Assembly: GCA_030549175.1 (NCBI GenBank)
Contig: JAUKUA010000005.1
Span: forward strand, 496,001 to 560,000
Reading direction: 5' to 3'
DNA from: Lasiosphaeris hirsuta
Taxonomy: Eukaryota > Ascomycota > Sordariomycetes > Sordariales > Lasiosphaeriaceae
DNA: 64,000 nt
Shown: positions 46,302 to 58,272 of the stretch, piece by piece
Numbering within the stretch: the first letter of the stretch is position 1
Layout: every line of letters starts with the position of its first letter
Notes under the pieces: generated by a model
What the model was told of the DNA's origin: nothing
What the model saw: only the letters and a program-made list of their open reading frames with translations
Database searches by the model: none
Position numbers and translations under genes: made by a program

Positions 46302-49300
46302 TAATTATTCTATGTCTAAGATTTCTAGGTTAGGTTAGTAAAATCAGTAAGTAGTTTAATAATATATAAGTAGCTTCTAATATAGTATCTATAAAAGTTT
46401 GTAAATCTATTAAATTACTAAACTCCTTTTATTAATTTTAACTGTTTCTATAAAAAAATACATTCTATCTTATCCTTTAACATTATGATATCTTTAGTAC
46501 TAATAATATAACCTAGGTATTCCAATTCCTTAATATCTTATATATATTTAAAGAGATTAATAATAAGATTATACTTCTAAAGTCACTTAAGAACTTTAAC
46601 GATAATTTTATCATGTTCTTCTTTAGAACTTATATGGATAAGAAGATCGTTAATGTAAGATAAAAGGCCTCGATTGATAAAATCTCGAAAGATATAATTT
46701 ATTATGCCTTAGAAGGTAACGGAAGTATTAGTAAGGCCGAAGGATATTACTTTAAACTTAAAAAGGCTGTAATAGATTTATAACATTATTTTCTACTTGT
46801 AGTCTTCTTTTATCTAAATTAAGTTAAAGCCTGATTTTAGGTCTATCTTTATAAAGATAATAAATCTAGTAAAAGTATATTAAAGTTTGGTAATAAGAGG
46901 TAATAGGTAACGGTTCTTAATAGTTCGTTCGTTAATCTTTTAATAGTTAACTATAGGTCAGAGGTTCTCCGGGTCTCTAGTAGCTACCTTTTCTAACGAT
47001 ACTTCTTTATCTATAAAGAAGATAGGTAAAGAACATAGTAACTTTGATTCTTATATCTTACCTTCCTTAAGTATTTAGTCAAGTTATTTACAGAAGATCT
47101 TCTTCTCTAAAGGTAACATAGGATAAAAAGGTTCCTATAGAAGCTTCTCGTCTTCGATAATATCAATCACATAGTTCTATGGCTAGTAATCTAGTAGCCG
47201 TTAGGCCGCTCCAGGAAACACTAAAGGCACAAACATCCTAAATCTTTCGGAGATTTTTACAATATGAGATTTAATAACACTAACGATAGAACTCTTATTT
47301 CCTAGAACTGTAAGAGAGATACAGTTCTAACGATAATAATCTAAGACAAAGGTTATTTTCGTTATATTAAGATCCTATAGGTAATCCGGTTAATACTATT
47401 ATAACTACTAATACGGCAAAAGGATATCGTATTTTACGTCGAAGGAAGAGATTTTGAACGTGATACGAAAGAAGTATTCTACCTAGTATTATAAAACGAT
47501 TTCTTTAGTATACTTCTTACCTGATTTAAGGTTGATAATTTCATTAAAGGCTTCTAAAGGTTTTAGGATCATTTTATACACGTAAGAAATGTTCCATTTC
47601 TTAATAAGGTCTTTACTTATAACCGGGCTAAAGGCTCTAGGGTCTAGGAGTACTCGGATAGAGATTTCTTCAGCTCTATAGTAAACAATAGTTATAGGAA
47701 CAATCTTACGATTTCTGTGGTATAGTTTATAGTTATACTTAGCCTTCTTATAAGAGGGCTTCTCAGTGTCATCGTGACGATAGGTACGCTTCTTAGTAGA
47801 GGTTATAACATATTACGGCATAAGTTCCGATACCGCGAGGTTCGGGGTGTCAGTTAAAAATCTGACGTTTCTTTATTATCAGATAGTTTAATAATACGAG
47901 GGAAAAGCTTAGGATAGTCTTTTTTTATCATAGTAAAGACTTTAGCCTTCTTAGGTAGTTAAGGAGAGGTATCTTCATCGTCGTTCTCGTTTCTTCTACA
48001 TTTAGTCTTAGCTCCAGAGATCTTTCTAGGTAGCTTAGGGATATCCTTACTATCCTTAGTTTTCCTACTATAATACTTAAGAATGTTATAGTCTTATTGT
48101 CTACAGTAGTAACATCTCTTACTTACCTTATACTTATTAATCTTAGCTTAGTCTATTATAATAGTAGCTTCTTTATAGGTTTACTAATATTTTGTTCGGG
48201 TAGGTACCGAGGGCTTGTCCTCCTTATCTTGTTGTTTCTACTTTAGGCCTTTTTTAACTTTGTTAGTAGGTATTAGACCGGGACGGAAGCTAGAGATATT
48301 AGTTTCCTCCTTATAATTGTCTTTCTTTAAATACTTCTTATTATTTGAAATAGACTCTCCTTTTCCCTACTTAGCCTTACGATTAATTTCGTAGTTCTTC
48401 ATTTTGTCTTTATAAATCAAACCGGCCGTAATAACGGCTTCGAGGAAGTCAGCGTCGTCGGATAGGAGATATCCCGTACGTAAATAGATCAAATCTATCA
48501 CGGCTTTAAAGACGATATTTGTGACTAGTGATTGTAAGGCCTAGCCGTTAAGATCGACTATGTAATTAAGTTCTTAGAACTTTGTTACGTACTCGTTCAT
48601 ATCTCTGTCGTAGGTTAAAGCCTTTATAGCTTCGTAGTCCTTAGCTCTATGTACTAGGTTACGAAAACGTTTAACTATGGTAATAACATAGTTGTTCTAT
48701 TAATCTACTAGGCTAAGCTTTTCGATTTATGTTCCTTTCTTTTGATGTCATTTAAAGGTAGTACCTTTGGTAAGGGTACTGACAAAGCCGATTTTAGCCT
48801 TGTCGTCAAGGAAACTTTGTTTATAGACACTAAAGTACTTTTTAACGGAACGTTACTATATTTTAAACTTACCTTTATTCTTTTTGTTATATTTTTTAGA
48901 TTTCGCTATGGCTATAACGGTACCTTGACTATTAGACTTACGGATCGTATTTATGTTATTATAGATTAAGTCCTAGTTAGTACAGATAAGGTCAAAAAGG
49001 ATTACCATAGGGTCACGTGGGGGGTAAGGGACTCTGGGAACCCGGACTTAGAGGTTCTGGGGGTCTCAGAGGCCCTGGTAGGCCTCTTAGTAGTTTAGGG
49101 GGGCCGGGAGGTAGACTCGTATAATATAGGTCGTTATCTAAGTCGTTATTGTTATTACTGTTATTAAGAGGTGATAATATTTTTATCTTAACATAACGGG
49201 AAGGTAAATTTCCTCCGGTGTTTCTACTCCTTATTTTAACATCGGAATTCTATATGTTATCAACCTGTCTTTAAGCTCGTGCTAAGATCTCTTAGGTAGC

Positions 49301-50326
49301 TTTTCTTTAAAGGTTACGGTCGGAGAGGAGGTTCTCGTTTTAGTCGAAATACTATGTAAAAGTTAATTTTTTAAATAGTTATAATGTCTGTCGTAAGGTT
49401 TAACAGAAGGTATTTTCTATAAACGAGTTATAACTCTTTAGATAATCTATTCTTTATCGTAAGGTCCTACTTAAGTTAACTTCGATATGAGAGCTTTCTT
49501 AACGAAGTTGTTAAAGTAAGCCTTAAGTTAGTTAAACAGTTCTTAGTCTTTCAGAGCTTATAATATTTCCGGTTGTTACAGAGCTATGAGGAAATTAAGT
49601 TAGCTTTAGGTTATGGTAGACCAGTAGCTAAATTCCGCGTTATAGAGGTTTTAGCGAGCTTGCTTTTCTTCTTAGATATAGAGAAGTTTCGTTACTCAAA
49701 TAAGCTCGGCATTCTATTTCCTAGCCTACGATTCTTATTCCTATACTTGTCACACTTATTATTACTTTTATTTAACAATCTTCTTATGAAGTACTTTTAT
49801 ACGTATAATAATAAGGTTAAGAGATTTTTTATGTTAGGCCATTTAAGTAGTAAATTAAGTTAATTTTTAATTAACCTCGATACCGAAGGTAATATAAGAG
49901 GCTTCTAATTCTTACTAAGTACTTTTAAAGACGTATTAGTTTGTCTTAACATACTATATTATTAACTAGTAATTAGTAACTAAGGTAGTAAATGTTAAAG
50001 TAAGAGAGTTAAGTCTATCCTTATCCTCACGTATATTAATTGTAAAGAAATAAAGTTCCTTATAAGCTTCGGTAACTTAGTTATAGAGGTTAACAAACTA
50101 TTAAGGGGGTTTAGAAATAGTTTGTAAACTTAACGGGAGTATAGGAAATTGTTTGATAGTTTTGATTTCTATCTTAAGAGGTTCTTAAATTATAAGGTCG
50201 AACTAAGAAAAGGTTCGGTTTCCTGTCCCTAGATTACTACCGAATATGATACGGAATTGCCGGCTATCATAAATGATATAACGGATAAAAGTTCTTAGGT
50301 AATTAGAAAAATTATCTATAACATAG
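46302..50326 (-). pseudogene. Element A gag-pol remnant, N-terminal part (gag, zinc knuckle, RT)
   Basis: The minus strand corresponds to B 40970-44966. The RT motif reads YIND (46646-46657), and a zinc-knuckle-like stretch lies near 48090. Stops are frequent. It ends at the 5' LTR boundary sequence AAAAATTATC shared with element B. Confidence 0.75.
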
Positions 50327-51643
50327 GCCAGCCTATAAAGGTCTAAGGTATAATAACCATAAGGTAAGATATTAAATGTAAGGTCAGACTATAGAGCTTT
50401 AACCTTTTCCTAACTCTCGACTTAACCGTTTAACAAACTATCTCGACAATTACTATTAGTCTAGTTCAAAGCTTTCATACGACAAACTTAAGAACTTAAT
50501 CTTCGTAAGGTTAATAAGTACAAAGTCTAATTCAGAGGTTTAGAATAGAATGGTAAGGAAGTTAACTGTTACAATACAAAGTGGTAGAGAGCCAGAGAAA
50601 AGGAGGTTCAGGGAGATAGAATAATCTAACAAAAGATAAGACACAATACTTCGTAGTTACAAGTCAGAAGAAATAAAAAGGTTCACAAGGTTATATTAGC
50701 CCTCAGCTTCACTAAAGTTTAGCTGATAATCTTTCTAAGTTTATCCAAAGAGAACTAGGAAGCTTCTTCCTCTCGAGGATCCATCGTAAGGTACTAATAC
50801 TACTTATAGAAGGCTATATATAAGATATAAAGATACCAAAATATCTAAAGGATCTTCCTAGCCACCCGTCGGTCCCGAATCCCCTTTCTAACCGCCCGTC
50901 TCTCGTGTCCTACAAATCAGCGGCTATAAGCCAAGTGAAGCCGGCCTATCATACGTCGGTCCACGGCCGGTATTAGTACTTATCCATACAGCTCAAGTGA
51001 CATGGTGTCCATCGCTATAGGTATTCCTTCACGTCCTTAGTACTTTCGTTGGCTATAGCGCTGTTAGGTCGATCCCATATCGGCTGTCATAGTAACGGTT
51101 CCTTTCATGACTCACACGCGGAGGTCACGGCCATCTGTCACCACTGAAGCTAGACTCCGGAGAACGTCGGGTTCCAGGTCTTCCAAAGGAATACCAGCGA
51201 TAGCGGGGAGGTTTATAATTCGAAAGACCAACTACAGGACCTTGGCTGACAATATAGGCCCTGATCACAATGCTAAGGTTAAGTGGCTTGTCCATGACAA
51301 ATCTGAAGTCTGATAACGTTGCCTAGCACAGGTGAGATCCGTTGTACGGCTACTCTGGCTTGTGAGTGGTTCTGGGCATTCCGTCGTAACCCGTGGTCGC
51401 TTAGAAGAATCCGCTGACCTGTGTGTCGGCTGAATAGGCCATTAGCCACACATGGGAGCATGTCCCGAGGTTAAGCCACGTTGTGGCCATCCTCTGTGAT
51501 AGTTCCCTTATCCACGTGATCCATGATAGATGTTCGTAGGTCAATGGGTGTATGTATGCGTGTGTAGTTTGTGCCACTGGTATAGGGCTCGGTCAAGGAG
51601 GTCAGTGACCCTGTTGACCTAGGTGAGCCTTACCAGTGTGACA
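50327..51643 (-). repeat. Right (5') LTR of element A
   Basis: 1317 bp, plus-strand start TATAACATAGGCC, end ACCAGTGTGACA followed by CTTAA. The inner (left) half is heavily mutated and the outer (right) half from about 51080 is nearly clean, as in the LTR at 44967-46296. Confidence 0.88.
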
Positions 51644-51948
51644 CTTAAATTCTTTATTATTAGAGATTTAAATATGATTTTTTACGAACAAAATCCCATC
51701 CTTGTTCTTAATTTCTTTTCTTAGGGTAACTAAGGTTTTTTGATATGTTTCGCTTATTAGGATAGTTACTTCGACTAGTTAAAAGAATTCTTCATCTTGT
51801 TTTAGAGTCGGGATATTATATAAAAGAGCTTTTGAAAGTATAAACGTTAAGATCTTTAAATAGGAGAAATGTTCCTTATTCAAGACTGAGGTTATCGGCT
51901 AGTTTTTATCTTCTCCTTTAGGAAGGTACTCTCTGTGCTGTGAGAGAG
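51644..51948 (-). mobile_element. Element C, right part
   Basis: Continues element C after the element A insertion: starts CTTAAATTC and matches 36820-37130 of A and 40230-40520 of B. It breaks off at a family-E repeat, so the rest of C is missing. Confidence 0.75.
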
Positions 51949-52191
51949 TCAAAGGAGGTGGTGGAAGCAATGGAGGTGAAGTGGAGTCACAATAATAGGT
52001 GGAAGAAAGAGTGCTGTGAAGTACATGATCAATTTTAATCTATCTGGGGAGCACAGCAGTATATATAGAGCTTCTGAGCTTTTGCAGTATGCCTTGCTTA
52101 CAGGCTGTGCTTACGCACAGCCTTGCAAGATCGCCTTGCGTGGAGCTAGTACTTATACACAGCCTTGATGTAGTTTACAGTGGTTGTTACA
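51949..52191 (-). repeat. Family-E LTR-like repeat, full length, minus orientation
   Basis: 243 bp, plus strand TCAAAGGAGGTGG...GTTGTTACA, the same length as 58030-58272. It contains a TATA box (CTATATATACTGC on the other strand), as expected for an LTR promoter. Only lightly mutated. No matching flanking duplication. Confidence 0.7.
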
Positions 52192-52331
52192 GAACCACTA
52201 TGGATATCATAATTTAGATAGTTAACTTAGAGAAATATAATAACTTTCTAATAAACGACTAGGAAGATTTGATGATAATCTGAGATGAAAGAACCCTTAG
52301 TAAGATAAGTAATATAATATTTGTAAGTATG
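52192..52331. other. AT-rich spacer between inverted family-E repeats
   Basis: About 140 bp of AT-rich sequence with no recognised content. Confidence 0.4.
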
Positions 52332-52502
52332 TACCACATACAACCACTATAAACTGCATCAAGGCTATGCATACTGTAAAGCTCTATATATACTGCTATA
52401 CTCCTCAGATAGATTAGATTTGATTATATACTTTACAGTACTCTTTCTTCCACCTATTGTTGACTCCACTTTACTACCATTGCTTCCACTACCTCCTTTA
52501 AA
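52332..52502 (+). repeat. Family-E repeat with internal deletion, plus orientation
   Basis: Matches the 5' end (ACAACCACTATAAACTGCATC) and the 3' half (from GCTCTATATATACTGC to CCTCCTTTAA) of family E, but lacks about 60 bp between them. Inverted relative to 51949-52191. Confidence 0.65.
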
Positions 52503-52959
52503 TATCTAATTAAAAAGAAACATAGTAGAGATAGAGTATTTAAAATGAGTATAGAAACTTGAAGAAAAGAGAGTACTTAAAAGATAATGAATTAAAGGAA
52601 TCAGATTTAAGAACGAGAGAAGATGGTATTAATAGATTCTTTTCCGATAACCTACCTATTAAGCTATAGATAGATATTATGAGGTTACTAACAAAAGTAA
52701 TATTTTAATAAGAACCTTATGATAAAAGCTTAATAGTTATCTCTATCAAAGGAGAAATCTTAGAATTATTTTATTTTAGGTTTATACTTCGAATAGTAAA
52801 GTAAGAAGCCTAAGACTTCTTAAGAGAAGTTAGAGAATAAGGTCTTGAAATCGAACCTAATGAGGATAACAAAATCTTACTATTAAAAGAAGAAATTTTC
52901 AAAGGATAAATACTAAAAGATATAGACTTCTAGTTAAGAAAAGAGAATTAGAAAATAAT
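52503..52959. other. AT-rich sequence between inverted family-E repeats
   Basis: About 450 bp with no open frame worth reporting; composition as in RIP-mutated coding sequence. It could be an element interior, but no motif is visible. Confidence 0.4.
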
Positions 52960-53102
52960 TTAAAGGAGGTGGTAGAAGTAATGGTAGTGAAGTGGAGTCA
53001 CAACAATAAGTAGAAGAAAGAGTGTTGTGAAGTATATGATTCGTTTTAATCTATCTAGGGAGCATAGTAGTATATATAAAGCTTTTTGAGCATTTGTAGT
53101 AT
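52960..53102 (-). repeat. Family-E repeat fragment, minus orientation
   Basis: TTAAAGGAGGTGGTAGAAG...ATTTGTAGTATG, truncated at 53102 where a family-G-related LTR fragment starts. Confidence 0.65.
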
Positions 53103-53391
53103 GTGTGACATAGGCAAGTCACTAAGACTAGGATATGGCAATTACAAGGTGTGTCACCTTCCGTGTAATAGAACTACAGAGCTATGATCTAGATCAACTT
53201 AACCGTCTACTCTAGGCCGGCAATAGTATTAGTCTGATCTAAAGCTTTCACACAAAGTAAGGGAGATAATCTTCGTAACCCAAAGTCTTAGTAGTTATAA
53301 GGGAGAAGGTAGATATAAAGAGATGGAACAATCATAAGGAAGATAGTAGACGATACTTCGTAGTTACAAGTTAATAAGAAACAGAAGGATT
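53103..53391 (-). repeat. Diverged family-G-like LTR fragment
   Basis: Starts TGTGACATAGGCAAG on the plus strand and shows the order of elements seen in the G LTR (AAAGCTTTCACAC, TACTTCGTAGTTACAAG, AGAAACAGAAGG) with many gaps. Together with 63806-64000 it seems to represent a second LTR subfamily. Truncated at the element D LTR. Confidence 0.55.
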
Positions 53392-54373
53392 TACTACGTG
53401 GAAAAATGTAGATAGCTCAGATAGGTTAGTCCGTTGTACACAGTCCCTACGCTCAATTGAGCACAGGGGGTACGCTGCCATATAATGGTAGCGTACCCTC
53501 TAGACTGATTGCTAACGGGCCATTCTTTATAAGTTATTTACACCACCATACAATATGTCATGTCAGTGTTCATGTGAAGGACCACCAAAGTAGCGCTTAC
53601 ATAGGCGGTCTTTTTGACCGTAGTAAGTGGTACCCCTACTATCGAATCGAATAGACCTCATTAGTCAATTTAACGTCTTCGGGACTAATACCGCTTATAC
53701 TACATTGTAATAAAGACGACGAAAACGCTAACATCAATAGTACGAAGGCTCTTAACGCAGTTAGCGACCAACTGTTAAAATAACAAAGACAACGACAACA
53801 CGTACGTTAACGGCACGAAGGCTCTTAACTAAGTCAGTGACCTGCTGTTAAAATAACAAGATTAGCAGATACATATTGTTAAGCTCCACAAAGCTCAACA
53901 GGTATTCGACTATATCTCTAAGAATTTGAGAGTTAAGTGGTTGACTAGCGTAAAGCCGGAGCATAAGTAAGTACTCGTAGCGTTAGTAAGCCTAATTTTT
54001 CTTACTAACGGAACATTTACCTACTTAAGAAGTCCTTTTTAGAACAGTTATTTAAACGCCTAGAACGTTAATAACTACATTCCGAAAGAGCGTTTTAAAA
54101 CTCTGGTCGACAACTACCTTCAAGGAGTATAAGAAGGCCTCTACTTAGTACCAGAGTACTCGAGAACGACGGAAACGCTAGAACCAATGAGTACCTAACA
54201 GACCCTGACAACGCCACTACCTACGAACCTAATACTCAGGGACACACTAACCATTTTACTACTAAGTAACGTGACGTTAATAGCTAGACGGGATATTATA
54301 CTAGGGAAGTCCGATACCACCATTGTAAGACGAAGGATTTTCACCCGTAACACTAGGCGAAATGGTAGAAAAC

Positions 54374-54802
54374 TGTTACAACCTGTGCACTGGGTACTGG
54401 GGAACGTAGTGTTGAATGACAGATCGCAAGGCAGAACGCCTAGGTCGATTATGGTGTAAGGGGAGATTGATCGTGATGAAGGCAAGCGTCTCAGACGGGG
54501 GGTTTCACACTCTGTCAAAGAGATTGCTGTCACTATAGTAGTCGTACTTTAGGACACAGCAGAATATGAATTGCTTGCGTGAGGAACAGGAATCCTCACG
54601 CCCCAAGGTGCCTTAACACCTTAGCTATTTATCTATCTAGTGGGTAGCCATACCAGGTAGCTTGTATCCTTTGATCTGCTTGCTCTGTTGCTCTGTGACG
54701 GAGCAAAGGGAGCGTGGGAGCATCTTCGTGTGATTGGGTGTGTCGCCATCCAATCGCTTGTTCCACGTCACGTGACTCCTTGGCACAAGGTGGGATGTGA
54801 CA
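54374..54802. mobile_element. Family-F solo LTR 1
   Basis: 429 bp, TGTTACAACCTGTGCACTG...GTGGGATGTGACA, with near-perfect 5-bp flanks AAAAC (54369-54373) and AAGAC (54803-54807), differing by one G-to-A. Removing it restores the family D sequence found at 25425. Composition is balanced compared with its surroundings, so it arrived later or escaped RIP. Confidence 0.82.
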
Positions 54803-54944
54803 AAGACTATACGCCGGGATAGGACCCGGATACATTTAAGGATTGTATTAACGAGTAACCCCTAGTCTACCTTCATTTCTACCTCCGAGGTAATTGATAA
54901 TTAAGGAGTAGCTTATATAGATAATATAGGTCATATAGACATAT

Positions 54945-55420
54945 TGTTACAACCTGTGCACTGAGATGTGGATGTTTAGTGTTGAATGACAGATCGCTAA
55001 GCAGAACGCCTGAATAAGTAAAGAGGACTGATCCAGGTAAAGGCAAGGCTCTCAGACGGGTGTTCACACTCTGTCAAACAGATTGCTATCACCAGAGTCT
55101 TCAAGGGGTAACTTTGGGATACAACAGAATGTAATTACTTGTGTGAGGAACAGAAATCCTCACACTCCAAGGTGTCTAACACGTAAGCTATTTATATCTA
55201 CCTAGTAGGTAGTCATACCAAGTAGATTATATCCTTTACTCTACTTAACCTGCTACTCTGTGTGGGAGTGCTAGGGAGATAAGAGCACCTTTCTCTGATG
55301 GCTCTGTAGCTCTGTGTCAGAGTAGAGGGAGCACAAGGGCGCTATCATACGATTAGCTGCCTCGCCGCCCAATCAGATGTTCCATGTCACGTAACCCTTT
55401 TGACAAAGTGGGATGTGACA
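54945..55420. mobile_element. Family-F solo LTR 2
   Basis: 476 bp, TGTTACAACCTGTGCACTGAG...GTGGGATGTGACA, flanked by perfect CATAT duplications (54940-54944 and 55421-55425). It shares both ends and many internal blocks with the copy at 54374 but has an extra segment near 55260-55310. No internal F element is seen anywhere in the window. Confidence 0.85.
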
Positions 55421-55864
55421 CATATCTTACGATTACTCTTGTAAGAACTAGTATGCCGGCGACCGTCTCTGTGGCTTAAGTATTTTGTTAACGACGAGAG
55501 GTTTTAACTAGTAAATCTATTATGTTAGTCTCTTCTAGCTAGATATATTACCGGAGAAAGATAGTAAGGTCTAACTATTCTTCGATAGTAAGTAGCTTTG
55601 TTATTATAATGTTTATCTTTAGACTGTGTATGTTAAGGAAACGGCCTTAGATTTAGATAGATATAATACTTTTTATAAAGAATTGTTTTTATTATTTAAG
55701 ATATTAGTTCTTTAATAGTATAAGTTTTGATTATTAACTAAGGATAAGAAGTATATAAAACTAAGTATCTCTAATTAGGTTATAATTATCTTTTAATAGT
55801 TTAGTTAACCTATAAGTAAGTTTAAGGCTAAAGATAATATTATTAGTAAGTTAGTTCGTATATA

Positions 55865-56078
55865 TGTAACAACTACTGCAAACTACATCAAGGCTGTGCA
55901 TAAGCACTAGCTCCACGTAAGGCGTTCTTGCAAGGTATACTGCAAAAGCTCAAAAGCTCTATATATACTGCTGTGCTCCCCAGATAGATTAAAATTGATC
56001 ATACACTTCACAGCACTCTTTCTTCCACCTATTATTGTGACTCCACTTCACCTCCATTGCTTCCACCACCTCCTTTGA
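55865..56078 (+). repeat. Family-E repeat, plus orientation, at the junction of two D copies
   Basis: 214 bp from TGTAACAACTACTGC to CCTCCTTTGA, with a deletion of about 29 bp relative to 58030-58272. It separates plus-oriented D copy 2 from minus-oriented D copy 3. Very little RIP. Confidence 0.7.
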
Positions 56079-58029
56079 TTTTCCTTTTTTATGGCTTAAT
56101 ACTAGTAATATCGTCTTTTTTTTATAATAGTCTAACTTTAACATCATATTAGATAATCTTATATTATAACTATCTAACTATTTCTAAATAAATCTCAAGT
56201 ATATTTAACGTGTTTAAGAACTTTATCTTTTAGAAAGTTATAATTTAATTATCTATTTTCGTAACTTATTCTCTATTAATAATATATCCTAGAAGTTAGA
56301 TCGTTAGATGAACCACAAATAACTTACTAATATTAATATATATTCTCACATTTTGTAAGAGCTTAAGTACCTTATATACTTATAGTACTTATCTTCTATA
56401 GTACTAAAGATGATAATTTTATTAATATATACTTATATAAAATCTTAACTATTACGGAATAGGTAGTCTATAAAACGCTAGGTAAAAGTAAGTAAGTTCT
56501 TAAATTTTATAAGTACTACGTTTAATTACTCAAGCCTTCTTTCTATAACGATAACTATATAATTATAATATTTGTTATATACTAATAATTGATAAAAGAA
56601 ACTAGAGATATCTATCACGGAGAAAACCTTTTTTCCTTATATTATGAGAATTATATCGTCTTAGTCTATAAGTAGGTAGATATCTAGTACCGTAACCTTA
56701 TTTAAGACACATAAGTCGATGATAAGACGGCTCTTTTTTACTTCGTTATCCGTTCTTTATACTATGAAGGTAAGATATGTAATAGAAGTTAGTTTGTTAA
56801 GAAAAGTCAGCTTTTCGACCGTGTATATAATATCGAGTTTCTATGTGGTAAACATGTGATTTTTCACTTTCTAGAAGTATAACTTTGTTAACTTAATTTA
56901 GTTTTACTATCTCTTAATAAGGTTAATCTTTATTTTACTCTTATCGGATATGGGTACAATACCATTGTTATAAAATATATTATACTTATTTAAAAAGTTC
57001 TTAATTCTTTCTATAAAAGCTCCATTTATATTATATATACTTATTCTAATCTTACTCTTAATAGTAGGAAAATCAGCTAACTTCTTAACTTTATATAATA
57101 ATATATAATATCTTATCTTTAGAAAAAGTAACTATAAGATATTAACGATCTTTATCTCGTTACTTACTTAACTACTTAAAATGTAAACAAAAACATTCTC
57201 TATTTTACTCTCGAGTTAATAAATTTTATTAAGGATAGTTAAATAATATTCTTCCATATTAGCGTTATTAAGCTTTATATGATATCTTATAGAGAAAGTT
57301 TACGTAATATTTACTCTTATATTTATATTATGACTTATTAAATTAAATATAGATACCTACTTTATTTTAGGCTATTCTTGAACTCTTTTGATCTTTTAAT
57401 GTCTCTTAATAATTATTAGCTCGGATATTTAGTTATAGAAGTACATTATACAAGATATTAAGTATTCAATGTTACTATCTTAGATACTTTCTTACGTTAA
57501 CATATAATAAAAAGTCTATGGCCTACTATAAATATATGTCTCCTTAGGTAGTAACTTTAATAGATTATATATCTTAGTTTTAATAAAGCCTTTCTCTCCG
57601 GGCGTAAAATAATATTTTAAAAAGTAGTGACCTTACATATATTCTCTCGGTAAGGTTTAGCGACTAAGTCTTCCCTTGTCCTTATGTTTCTAACGAATCA
57701 AAAAGTAACGTTATTTCTTAAAAAGTTGATAGTTATATCATTATCATCTATAAAGGTAATACCAATTAATATATATAATCTTAACTCGTCGATAACATCA
57801 ACCCATCAGCCATTATATAAAAGTAAATGTTAATACTGGTTTACTATGTTATGGTACTTAGCGTAAATAGCGTACCCATTTCTAAATCTACTTTTTATTA
57901 ACAAGGTTAATTAAGTTACTAGTATTAAAGTAAACGTATATAGATGTATCATTTAAGTCTACTTTAACGTTAATTCGAAGATAGAACTTCCTTAGGTATT
58001 AAGAGTCTATGGGATAAAGTAGTAAGTTT

Positions 58030-58272
58030 TGTAACAACTAGTACAAACTACATCAAGGCTGTGCATAAGCACTAGCTCCACGTAAGGCGTTCTTACAAGG
58101 CTGTACGTAAGCATAGCCTGTAAGCAAGACATACTACAAAGGCTCAAAAGCTCTATATATACTGCTATGCTTCTTAGATAAATTAAAATGGATTATACAC
58201 TTCACAGTACTCTTTCTTCCACCTATTATTATGACTCCACTTCACCTCCATTACTTCCATCACCTCCTTTAA
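58030..58272 (+). repeat. Family-E LTR-like repeat, full length, with target duplication
   Basis: 243 bp, TGTAACAACTAGTAC...CCTCCTTTAA, flanked by AGTTT at 58025-58029 and 58273-58277 (6 bp if the adjoining A is counted), inserted in D copy 3. It has a TATA box and looks like a solo LTR, but its 3' end reads GA rather than CA, so the class is uncertain. Confidence 0.7.

Larger units (their letters stand above)
34159..51643 (-). mobile_element. Element A: Ty3/Gypsy chromovirus, family G, interrupted by element B
   Basis: Full-length LTR retrotransposon coded on the minus strand. The outer LTRs are 34159-35488 (3' LTR in its own orientation) and 50327-51643 (5' LTR). Flanking 5-bp direct repeats CTTAA (34154-34158 and 51644-51648) mark its insertion into element C. 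Removing B and the duplicated TTATC leaves about 8.75 kb. Interior, right to left: gag-like, zinc knuckle (about 48090), RT with YIND at 46646-46657 (YIDD with a G-to-A change), integrase (36250-36690), chromodomain (35560-35720). It is heavily RIP-mutated in the interior. Confidence 0.88.
53392..55864 (+). mobile_element. Family D chromovirus copy 2, 5' part only
   Basis: LTR 53392-53625 (TACTACGTGG...GTAGTA) with primer-binding-like sequence and leader (including the 41-bp repeats near 53740 and 53805), then gag-like sequence homologous to 24690-26045 of copy 1. Interrupted by two family-F solo LTRs and ended by a family-E repeat at 55865. Less mutated in the leader than in gag. Confidence 0.82.

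Noticed and set aside
51949..53102. Inverted family-E repeats as terminal inverted repeats of a DNA transposon
   Set aside because: The full-length unit has a TATA box, fixed 243-bp length and a direct 5-bp duplication when alone (58030-58272), so each is better read as a separate LTR-like insertion; class left uncertain.
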